A stretch of DNA of 8,157 nucleotides from Roseburia sp. (GTDB lineage: Bacteria; Bacillota; Clostridia; Lachnospirales; Lachnospiraceae): positions 1 to 8,157 of the forward strand of contig JAGASC010000039.1 in assembly GCA_017621905.1 (NCBI GenBank), given 5' to 3'. Positions within the stretch are counted from its first letter, which is position 1. Every line of letters begins with the position of its first letter. Positions 1 through 4,999 of this stretch are shown here, in pieces. The position numbers and the translations under genes were made by a program. The notes beneath the pieces are model-generated. The model did no database searches, had not been told where the DNA came from, and was given only the letters and a program-made list of their open reading frames with translations.

Positions 1-1
1 C

Positions 2-607
2 GGACTTGGGCTTAAGCCGGGACTGGCACCGACGGCAGATTATATTGCCATCAAGATGCCTGTCTTTTCCTTCGAAAAGCTGCGTGGCGCCGAGATATCC
101 TTAGGGCCGGAAATGAAATCCACCGGTGAGTGCCTGGGAATTGCAAAAACCTTCAATGAGGCCCTTTACAAAGCTTTCTTAGGCGCCGGCGTGACCCTGC
201 CGAAATACAAACAAATGATCATGACAGTAAAAGATGCAGATAAACCGGAAGCTGTAGGCGTGGCAAAACGTTTTGAAGCCCTGGGCTATAAAATTTACGC
301 CACCCGAAGCACTGCAAAATACCTGCAGCAGCACGGCGTAAATGCCCTGCGTGTGAATAAAATCTCCCAGGAATCTCCGAACGTGATGGATTTAATTCTC
401 GGCCATAAAATCGACCTTGTCATCGACACCCCGACCCAGGGAAATGGAGATAAGCACAGAGAAGGCTTCCTGCTCCGAAGAAATGCCATCGAGACCGGCG
501 TCTACTGTATCACTGCCATGGACACCGCAAACGCCCTGGCGCAGAGCCTGGAGACAGCCGTGGACAACCTGACACCGATAGATATTGCCAAGGTAAAGAA
601 CCTGTAA
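2..607 (+). CDS. carB: Carbamoyl-phosphate synthase large chain, C-terminal part (5' end outside window)
   Basis: CarB uses ammonia from the small subunit CarA, bicarbonate and two ATP to make carbamoyl phosphate for pyrimidine and arginine synthesis in the cytoplasm. The frame is open from base 2 and the gene clearly starts upstream; the ATG at 56 is an internal methionine. The visible 201 residues begin with the end of the second ATP-grasp half (YIAIKMPVFSFEKL, then the conserved GPEMKSTGE stretch). They continue into the C-terminal methylglyoxal-synthase-like allosteric domain, recognisable from the ALGYKIYAT and IDLVIDTP segments and a closing MDTANALAQSLE helix. The usual protein is about 1,060-1,070 residues, so roughly one fifth is seen. 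The stop is TAA at 605-607. It is separated from the next gene by 81 bases with a hairpin, so co-transcription with malY is not obvious. I am confident of the family; whether this is the pyrimidine or arginine copy cannot be told. Confidence 0.93.
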   Translation, partial: GLGLKPGLAPTADYIAIKMPVFSFEKLRGAEISLGPEMKSTGECLGIAKTFNEALYKAFLGAGVTLPKYKQMIMTVKDADKPEAVGVAKRFEALGYKIYATRSTAKYLQQHGVNALRVNKISQESPNVMDLILGHKIDLVIDTPTQGNGDKHREGFLLRRNAIETGVYCITAMDTANALAQSLETAVDNLTPIDIAKVKNL

Positions 608-619
608 AAGTGAATAGAT

Positions 620-646
620 GCTGCCGGATAATCTGTAGCCGGCAGC
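620..646 (+). terminator. Stem-loop after carB, possible weak terminator
   Basis: GCTGCCGG (620-627) and CCGGCAGC (639-646) form a perfect 8-bp GC-rich stem with an 11-base loop, starting 13 bases after the carB stop. No T-tract follows on the + strand; the next bases are A-rich and give a second small hairpin, AAAATG/CATTTT (648-653 with 658-663, loop TGTG). Position and stem suggest transcript ending or 3' protection for carB, but without a U-tract this is only a moderate call. Confidence 0.4.
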
Positions 647-688
647 AAAAATGTGTGCATTTTGTGGGTGAAAGGATAAGTAAAAATT

Positions 689-1882
689 ATGAAATACGAT
701 TTTACAACAATTATGGATAGAACCGGAAAAGATTCCATTGCGGTGGATCAGATTCCCTTCGAGGGAGTTGCCGTAAAAGAAGGATTTTCCAAATTGCCCA
801 TGTGGGTGGCAGATATGAATTTTCCTACCGCACCGACCATTACAGAGGCCATCATAGAGCGTATGCAGCATCCGGCCTTTGGATATTTTAACTTGCGGGA
901 AGAATATTATCAGTCAATCATCGACTGACAGCAAAGGCGACACGGAGTAGAAGGCCTGACTAAAGAATGTATCGGCTATGAAAACGGAGTTTTGGGCTGT
1001 GTCATTTCTGCATTAAATGCATTTTGCTCTGCAGGAGACAATGTACTTCTTCATGCTCCCACCTACGTTGGATTTACTCATTCCATAGAAAACAATGGAT
1101 TCCACATCATCCACAGTGACTTGGTGCGGGATGAAAACGGCGTCTGGCGCATGGATTTCGAAGATATGGACAGAAAAATAAAGAAACATCACATTCATGC
1201 AGCGGTATTCTGCTCGCCCCATAATCCTACCGGCCGCGTGTGGGAGCGCTGGGAAATCGAAAAGGCCATGGAAGTATACCGTGCCAACGACTGCCTGGTA
1301 ATCTCCGATGAAATTTGGTCCGACATTATTTTAAACAGCAATGAGCACATTCCGACCCAGTCCATCTCAGAGGATGCCCGTAACCGCACTGTTGCAGTAT
1401 ACGCACCGACAAAGACTTTCAACCTTGCCGGGCTGGTGGGTTCCTACCATATTATATATAACTCTTACATAAGAGACCGGGTAAGAAAACAATCCTCCCT
1501 GTCCCATTATAATTCCTGCAACGTGCTTTCCATGCACGCACTGATTGGGGCATACAAAGAGGAAGGAGGCGAGTGGGTAGATGAGTTGTGTGCAGTGCTC
1601 AGTGAAAATATAAACTTTGCATATGACTACATAAACAAAAACTTCCTGGGAGTTTCTCTGGCAAAGCCGGAAGGCACCTACATGCTTTTCCTGGATTGCG
1701 AAGAATGGTGCAAATCTCACGGCAAGACAATGGACGAACTGCTAAAAGCCGGCTACGAAGTTGGTGTCATCTGGCAGGATGGCCGCCCCTTCCATGGCCC
1801 CTACTCCATCCGAATGAACCTGGCATTGCCCAACATTTTGGTACAGGAGGCCTTTGACCGTCTGAAAAAATATGTCTTTTGA
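689..1882 (+). pseudogene. malY: MalY/PatB-type PLP-dependent aminotransferase or cystathionine beta-lyase, interrupted by an in-frame TGA
   Basis: This fold-type I PLP family contains C-S lyases that cleave cystathionine or cysteine to pyruvate, ammonia and a thiol, and related aminotransferases. Reading 689-1882 in one frame gives 397 positions, close to the usual ~390, with a single stop TGA at 926-928 (position 80). On both sides the family pattern is intact: LPMWVADMNFP near residues 33-43, ENGVLGCVISALN near 97-109, SPHNPTGRVW, SDEIWSD, and APTKTFNLAGL carrying the presumed PLP-binding lysine (about K242). The relatives I recall, for example Bacillus PatB, have Trp at the stop position (W-x-Q-x-RHG), so one G-to-A change from TGG explains it. 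An AAAGGA ribosome-binding site lies at 671-676. The same gene ends with TGA and uses TGG for Trp elsewhere, so recoding is unlikely. The upstream fragment alone (79 residues) lacks the catalytic lysine. It could be a recent pseudogene, a strain polymorphism or a sequence error. Confidence 0.82.
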
Positions 1883-1908
1883 TAGAATTCTCGCAGTTTA
1901 CGAACTGG

Positions 1909-1937
1909 TTGAAAGCATGGCAAAAATCTGTTATGAT
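1909..1937 (+). promoter_or_regulatory. Sigma-A-type promoter for the cell-wall hydrolase gene
   Basis: TTGAAA (1909-1914) and TATGAT (1932-1937) are separated by exactly 17 bases; each hexamer is one or two bases from consensus. The start of transcription would fall near 1943-1945, about 45 bases before the hydrolase ATG. A small hairpin, CAGTT-TACG-AACTG (1894-1907), abuts the -35 element on its upstream side. The position, between malY and a monocistronic-looking gene, supports use for the hydrolase. Confidence 0.68.
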
Positions 1938-1953
1938 AAGAACAGGAGTTTGT

Positions 1954-1974
1954 ATGAAACATGTATTTGACTGA
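1954..1974 (+). other. Six-codon upstream open reading frame in the hydrolase leader
   Basis: An AGGAG at 1944-1948 is placed 5 bases before an ATG (1954) that opens a six-codon frame, MKHVFD, ending with TGA at 1972-1974. Its first nine bases, ATGAAACAT, repeat exactly the first nine bases of the real hydrolase start at 1989. The predicted transcription start lies at or just beside this AGGAG, so the site may be only partly transcribed. It might be a translated leader or a duplication remnant of the true start; nothing shows that it is used. Confidence 0.2.
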
Positions 1975-1988
1975 AAAAAGGGGTACAT

Positions 1989-3143
1989 ATGAAACATAAC
2001 CTGTTAAAAAGCTGGATTGCTGTGGCATTGATTGTCTGTCTCATATCCGGTTCCACAGCCTATGCCACGACAACGCAAAATCAGATCGACAAAGCAAAAG
2101 AGCAGATTGATGAGATCATAGACAAAAAACAGGATGCCGAGAACGCAGTAGATGAAATTTCCGATAAAATGGCAGGCCTGGAAACAGACTTAAGCAAACT
2201 GAACGGCCAGCTCACAGAACTCACAGCTTCCATCAACGACCTGGAGCTCCAGATTGCCGAAAAAGAAGAAGAAATAAATACCGCAGAAGCAGCATTAGCA
2301 GACGCGGAGCAACAGCATGCAAAGCAATACGAAGACATGAAGCTTCGGATTCAGTTCATGTATGAAAACAGCAACACATCAGCCTGGGCGATGCTGCTTA
2401 CCGCCACCTCCTTCACGGAGTTTTTAAACCGCACGGAATATATCTCGAAAATTAATGAATATGACAGGCAGAAGTTAAAGGAATTCCAGGAACTGGAAGA
2501 AAGCATAGAAGAGCAGAAACAGGCGTTGGAGTCCGACATGACAGAGCTTCTGGCGCTGCAGGAGGACATGCAGCAGAAAAAGGATTCCGTAAATGGTCTG
2601 ATTAATACTACAAAAAACAACATTGCGGCTGCCGGCAGTGAGCTTGACGATGCCAGGGACGAGGTGCAGGACTTAGAAAACGCCCTCGCCAAGATGATCG
2701 AGTATGAAAAACAGCTGGAAATCCAAAAGGCAAAAGAAGACGCCGCCCGCCTCGAAGAAATCCGCAGACAGGAGCAGGAAGACACCTCAGGCGTCATCTA
2801 TGTACCGGCGGAGAGCGATCAATATCTCCTGGGAGCCATCATTCAGTGTGAAGCAGAGGGCGAACCCTACGAAGGTAAACTTGCAGTAGGCAGCGTAGTC
2901 ATGAACCGGGTGAAAAGCTCCTACTTCCCCAATACAATCACCGGAGTGGTCTACCAGAGTGGTCAATTCTCCCCGGTGGCCAGCGGCCGTCTCGCGTACC
3001 GGTTGTCAGCAGGTGTAAATAATGAATGCCTTCAGGCAGCACAGGAAGTGCTGAACGGAACCATCACTTTAAATTGCCTGTTTTTCCGTACCAACAACGG
3101 AATCATCGAAGGGACTGTAATCGGAAATCACGTTTTTTATTAA
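1989..3143 (+). CDS. Secreted coiled-coil cell-wall hydrolase with SleB/CwlJ-like (Hydrolase_2) C-terminal domain
   Basis: This 384-residue protein is probably exported and acts on peptidoglycan. Residues 1-26 are a typical signal peptide: basic start, hydrophobic core (WIAVALIVCLI) and cleavage likely after AYA (residue 26). Residues about 28-115 and 155-265 are long, charged heptad-like helices rich in E, K, Q and A. They are broken by a region near 118-150 (LRIQFMYENSNTS, then SFTEFLNR) that resembles the N-terminal coiled coil of PcsB-type division hydrolases. Residues about 275-384 match the SleB/CwlJ hydrolase family: AIIQCEAEGEPYEGKLAV with the probable catalytic glutamate near 288, then VVMNRVKS, GQFSPVASGR, and the closing IGNHVFY. 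In spore formers this domain cleaves cortex peptidoglycan (lytic transglycosylase for SleB); with this coiled-coil front half a role in vegetative wall remodelling is equally possible. A ribosome-binding AAAGGGG (1977-1983) sits 5 bases before the ATG. It appears to be a single-gene unit. Confidence 0.85.
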   Translation: MKHNLLKSWIAVALIVCLISGSTAYATTTQNQIDKAKEQIDEIIDKKQDAENAVDEISDKMAGLETDLSKLNGQLTELTASINDLELQIAEKEEEINTAEAALADAEQQHAKQYEDMKLRIQFMYENSNTSAWAMLLTATSFTEFLNRTEYISKINEYDRQKLKEFQELEESIEEQKQALESDMTELLALQEDMQQKKDSVNGLINTTKNNIAAAGSELDDARDEVQDLENALAKMIEYEKQLEIQKAKEDAARLEEIRRQEQEDTSGVIYVPAESDQYLLGAIIQCEAEGEPYEGKLAVGSVVMNRVKSSYFPNTITGVVYQSGQFSPVASGRLAYRLSAGVNNECLQAAQEVLNGTITLNCLFFRTNNGIIEGTVIGNHVFY

Positions 3144-3217
3144 TGAACCACTTCGCGAGTTTATTAGCGATATAGTCCGTATGAAAACATAAATTTAGAT
3201 TATATCTACGTGATCCT

Positions 3218-3244
3218 GTGGCAGAAAACACCGTTTTCTGCCAC
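3218..3244. terminator. Perfect 12-bp hairpin downstream of the hydrolase gene
   Basis: GTGGCAGAAAAC (3218-3229) pairs perfectly with GTTTTCTGCCAC (3233-3244) around a 3-base loop, and a T-G pair extends it at 3217/3245. It lies 74 bases after the hydrolase stop. Only a short GTTT follows on the + strand and no T-tract on the - strand, so it is not a textbook intrinsic terminator. It could end or protect the hydrolase transcript, or be part of a dispersed palindromic repeat; the sequence alone does not decide. Confidence 0.45.
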
Positions 3245-3376
3245 GTTTCAGTAAAACCAATCATTATTTTCACACCAGTGCCCCACAGCGGAGTGCGTAG
3301 AACAAGCGATATGCAGTCCATGAAGGGCTGTATAGTAGCCACTTTGCACTGCTGGCTTTAAAATATTCCATAAAGA
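3245..3376. other. Non-coding stretch with no recognised element
   Basis: Together with 3144-3217 this forms the upstream half of the 485-base gap between the hydrolase and thl. I see no ribosome-binding site with a credible frame on either strand and no clear promoter. A minus-strand frame (3103-3342) is open but begins with GTG without a ribosome-binding site and runs into the hydrolase gene, so I do not call it a gene. The stretch 3260-3330 is less AT-rich than the thl promoter region beside it. Confidence 0.5.
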
Positions 3377-3394
3377 ATGATAAAAAATTAACAA
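3377..3394. promoter_or_regulatory. Rex-like operator, upstream copy
   Basis: The sequence ATGATAA-AAAA-TTAACAA agrees at 12 of the 14 specified bases with the clostridial Rex operator TTGTTAA-N4-TTAACAA; the right half is perfect. Rex is a repressor that leaves DNA when NADH/NAD+ rises and is known to control butyryl-CoA genes in clostridia. The site lies 38 bases upstream of the -35 element of the thl promoter and shares a 13-bp identical core (TAAAAAATTAACA) with the second site at 3575. AT-richness makes chance matches likelier, so the weaker half lowers confidence. Confidence 0.5.
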
Positions 3395-3431
3395 AAACGC
3401 CACAAAAACCCAGGAAACCCAAATTCTTCTA

Positions 3432-3460
3432 TTGCATTTATATTAAAAATGTGTTAGCAT
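3432..3460 (+). promoter_or_regulatory. Promoter for thl (and possibly the whole butyryl-CoA operon), with extended -10
   Basis: TTGCAT (3432-3437) and TAGCAT (3455-3460) are 17 bases apart, and a TG at 3452-3453 gives the extended -10 motif TGnTAGCAT. The predicted transcription start is near 3467, leaving a leader of about 160 bases before the thl ATG. It is the best promoter in the gap upstream of thl and is bracketed by the two Rex-like sites. Confidence 0.6.
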
Positions 3461-3528
3461 GAAATGGTATCAGAAAAACCGGAAAAATGTTGCGTACATA
3501 GGTTACGCGAAGGGATAACTGAAAAGCT

Positions 3529-3565
3529 ATAAATTTTAACCGCAAGGTTCGAATTTATGTTTTTT
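3529..3565 (+). terminator. Terminator-like hairpin with T6 tract inside the thl leader (possible attenuator)
   Basis: ATAAATT (3529-3535) pairs with AATTTAT (3552-3558) and AACC (3538-3541) with GGTT (3546-3549), around a GCAA tetraloop and a 2x2 internal loop. One base after the stem comes TTTTTT (3560-3565). A hairpin directly followed by a U6 tract about 95 bases into the transcript is what a transcription attenuator looks like. The stem is AU-rich, so termination would be partial at most. I did not find a clear antiterminator. Confidence 0.4.
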
Positions 3566-3574
3566 GAAAAAAGA

Positions 3575-3592
3575 TTGTTAAAAAATTAACAG
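3575..3592. promoter_or_regulatory. Rex-like operator, downstream copy in the thl leader
   Basis: TTGTTAA-AAAA-TTAACAG matches the clostridial Rex operator TTGTTAA-N4-TTAACAA at all specified positions but the last. It ends 36 bases before the thl ATG and lies about 108 bases downstream of the predicted transcription start, so bound protein would act as a roadblock or through looping rather than by covering the promoter. The butyrate genes of clostridia are established Rex targets, which fits this position. Confidence 0.68.
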
Positions 3593-3628
3593 CATTTTCC
3601 GGAAGTATATTTAGAAGGAGACGAGAAA

Positions 3629-4813
3629 ATGGCAAAAAAAGTAGTTTTGGCAGGCGCATGCCGTACCGCAATCGGTAAAATGGGCGGAGCATTAAGCAAC
3701 ACTCCGGCAGCTGACTTAGGCGCAATCGTAATCAAAGAAGCATTAAACAGAGCTGGTGTAAAACCTGAGCAGGTAGATGAAGTATTAATGGGATGTGTCA
3801 TCCAGGCAGCACAGGGACAGAACGTAGCACGTCAGGCTTCCATCAAAGCAGGTTTACCAATCGAAGTACCGGCTGTAACTTTAAACGTAGTATGCGGTTC
3901 CGGTCTGAAATGTGTCAATGAAGCAGCTACCATGATTATGGCAGGACAGGCAGACATCGTTGTTGCCGGCGGTATGGAAAACATGTCCATGGCTCCATAT
4001 GCTATGACCAAAGCTCGTTTTGGATATCGTATGAACAATGCAACCATCATCGACACCATGGTAAACGATGCACTGACCGATGCATTCAATCACTACCACA
4101 TGATGATCACAGCAGAGAACGTATGCGACAAATACGGCATTACAAGAGAAGAATTAGATGAGTTCTCTGTAAACAGCCAGGTAAAATGCGAGAAAGCAAT
4201 CGCAGAAGGCAAATTCAAAGATGAAATCGTACCGGTACCGGTGAAAGTAAAGAAAGACATCGTAGATTTCGTAACAGATGAAGGTCCTCGTGCCGGCACA
4301 ACCATGGAATCTCTTGCAAAATTAAAATGCTGCTCCGGTAAAGAGGGCGGACTGATCACAGCAGGAAACGCTTCCGGTATTAATGACGGTGCAGCTGCAA
4401 TCGTTGTTATGAGCGAAGAAAAAGCAAAAGAGCTCGGCGTAACACCAATGGCAACCTGGGTAGCCGGAGCACTTGGCGGCGTAGAGCCGGAAATCATGGG
4501 CGTTGGACCGGTTGCATCTACCAGAAAAGTATTTGCAAAGACCGGACTTACCATCGATGATATCGATTTAGTAGAAGCAAACGAAGCATTCGCAGCTCAG
4601 TCTATCGCAGTAGCAAGAGACTTGAACTTCGACATGTCCAAAGTAAATGTAAACGGTGGTGCAATCGCATTAGGACACCCGGTAGGAGCATCCGGATGCC
4701 GTATCCTGGTTACATTATTACACGAGATGGTAAGAAGCGATGCAAAGAGAGGTCTTGCAACCCTGTGTATCGGCGGCGGTATGGGCTGCTCCACCATCGT
4801 AGAGAGAGACTAA
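3629..4813 (+). CDS. thl: Acetyl-CoA C-acetyltransferase (biosynthetic thiolase)
   Basis: Thiolase condenses two acetyl-CoA to acetoacetyl-CoA, the first step of butyrate formation. The 394-residue length is normal for the family. Key sites are visible: the nucleophilic cysteine in NVVCGSGLK (C89), the GGMENMS motif (114-120), NEAFAAQ (318-324), the histidine in GGAIALGHPVGASG (H350), and the second catalytic cysteine in LCIGGGMG (C380). The spacing of C89 and C380 is like that of the Clostridium acetobutylicum enzyme, where the two can form a redox-sensitive disulfide; whether this holds here is inference. The start is fixed by AGAAGGAG (3613-3620), 8 bases upstream of the ATG. It leads the butyryl-CoA gene set behind the promoter and Rex-like sites described above, and is followed by a terminator-like hairpin, so it may be made in excess of hbd and the later genes. 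Position 159 (HYHMMITAENV) has M where the homologue I recall has G, a minor difference. Confidence 0.96.
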   Translation: MAKKVVLAGACRTAIGKMGGALSNTPAADLGAIVIKEALNRAGVKPEQVDEVLMGCVIQAAQGQNVARQASIKAGLPIEVPAVTLNVVCGSGLKCVNEAATMIMAGQADIVVAGGMENMSMAPYAMTKARFGYRMNNATIIDTMVNDALTDAFNHYHMMITAENVCDKYGITREELDEFSVNSQVKCEKAIAEGKFKDEIVPVPVKVKKDIVDFVTDEGPRAGTTMESLAKLKCCSGKEGGLITAGNASGINDGAAAIVVMSEEKAKELGVTPMATWVAGALGGVEPEIMGVGPVASTRKVFAKTGLTIDDIDLVEANEAFAAQSIAVARDLNFDMSKVNVNGGAIALGHPVGASGCRILVTLLHEMVRSDAKRGLATLCIGGGMGCSTIVERD

Positions 4814-4833
4814 TTGTTACATGAATAAAATTG

Positions 4834-4877
4834 ATTCCCGGGGAAATTTTCCCCGGGGAATTCTAGTATTATTATTT
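4834..4877 (+). terminator. Terminator-like hairpin between thl and hbd
   Basis: CCCGGGG (4837-4843) pairs with CCCCGGG (4851-4857); with G4858 bulged, ATT (4834-4836) and AAT (4859-4861) extend the stem to 10 bp. The loop is AAATTTT. It is followed by a T-rich stretch (4862-4877). It begins 21 bases after the thl stop and is the strongest GC stem in the window. It probably ends part of the thl transcripts, letting some polymerase read through to hbd unless a promoter I could not find lies in the gap. Confidence 0.65.
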
Positions 4878-4891
4878 GACATTTCATAGTT

Positions 4892-4905
4892 AAAAATCAG
4901 GAGGA
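4892..4905 (+). repeat. Upstream copy of a 14-bp direct repeat containing a ribosome-binding site
   Basis: AAAAATCAGGAGGA occurs here and again, identically, at 4979-4992, where it is the ribosome-binding region of hbd. This upstream copy has no gene behind it: the nearest ATG (4927) opens only five codons and is too far away. Its AGGAGG is also partly locked in a small hairpin, GAGGA/TCCTC (4901-4905 with 4909-4913). It looks like the ribosome-binding site of a lost gene or the edge of a duplication. Confidence 0.7.
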
Positions 4906-4923
4906 AAATCCTCTGCCCTTCAC

Positions 4924-4960
4924 GCGATGAAATCGCCGCTGTAGGCCGCAGTCGCATTTC
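4924..4960 (+). other. GC-rich fold-back stretch in the thl-hbd gap
   Basis: This segment is markedly richer in GC than the flanking bases and contains competing short inverted repeats: GCGAT/ATCGC (4924-4928 with 4932-4936, loop GAA) and GAAAT/ATTTC (4929-4933 with 4956-4960). I recognise no coding remnant and no known element in it. It sits between the two copies of the 14-bp repeat and may be an insertion remnant or a processing site. Confidence 0.35.
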
Positions 4961-4978
4961 CTTTCAAGAAAAAAATTG

Positions 4979-4992
4979 AAAAATCAGGAGGA
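4979..4992 (+). repeat. Downstream copy of the 14-bp repeat; ribosome-binding site of hbd
   Basis: This copy of AAAAATCAGGAGGA carries AGGAGG at 4986-4991, 8 bases before the ATG at 5000. The spacing shows that hbd starts at 5000 and not at the in-frame TTG at 4976, which lies upstream of the ribosome-binding site. The two repeat copies are offset by 87 bases. Confidence 0.8.
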
Positions 4993-4999
4993 TTTCACA

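Larger units (their letters stand above)
3479..3602 (+). ncRNA. Structured 5' leader of thl, riboswitch-like fold of no class I recognise
   Basis: A closing stem forms between CCGGAAAA (3479-3486) and TTTTCCGG (3595-3602), 8 perfect pairs, extended after one bulged A by T3488-A3594 and G3489-C3593. Inside are three local stems: GCGTA/TACGC (3492-3496 with 3504-3508, 7-base loop); a longer stem at 3529-3558 capped by a GCAA tetraloop; and TGTTAA/TTAACA (3576-3591), which is also the Rex-like palindrome. The thl ribosome-binding site begins 12 bases after the closing stem. This layout is like that of a cis-regulatory RNA, but I could not match it to a known riboswitch, and AT-rich leaders form stems easily. 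Confidence 0.38.

Noticed and set aside
926..928. TGA in malY as recoded tryptophan or selenocysteine
   Set aside because: The same gene ends with TGA and uses TGG for other tryptophans; relatives have Trp, not Cys, at the position, and I saw no convincing stem-loop just downstream.
992..1882. Separate gene starting at TTG 992 for the downstream malY fragment
   Set aside because: No ribosome-binding site upstream, and the protein motif continues upstream of 992 in the same frame to the TGA.
3184..3195. AAAACATAAATT here is the reverse complement of 3552-3563
   Set aside because: The upstream copy lies before the thl promoter, so the two would not be in the same transcript; AT-rich 12-base matches are easily due to chance.
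3103..3342. 79-codon minus-strand frame as a gene
   Set aside because: GTG start, no ribosome-binding site, overlap with the hydrolase 3' end, and the perfect hairpin runs through it.
3542..3556. tRNA T-arm-like GGTTCGAAT in the thl leader
   Set aside because: The flanking bases do not form a 5-bp T stem and no acceptor or anticodon arm is present; the bases are better used in the 3529-3558 hairpin.
4876..4904. TTGACA as an active promoter for hbd
   Set aside because: No -10-like hexamer is present 16-19 bases downstream; the sequence there is the AGGAGG repeat. Kept only as an observation.
4976..4999. Eight-residue longer hbd start at TTG 4976
   Set aside because: The ribosome-binding AGGAGG (4986-4991) lies inside that extension and is ideally spaced for ATG 5000, where the Rossmann motif begins.
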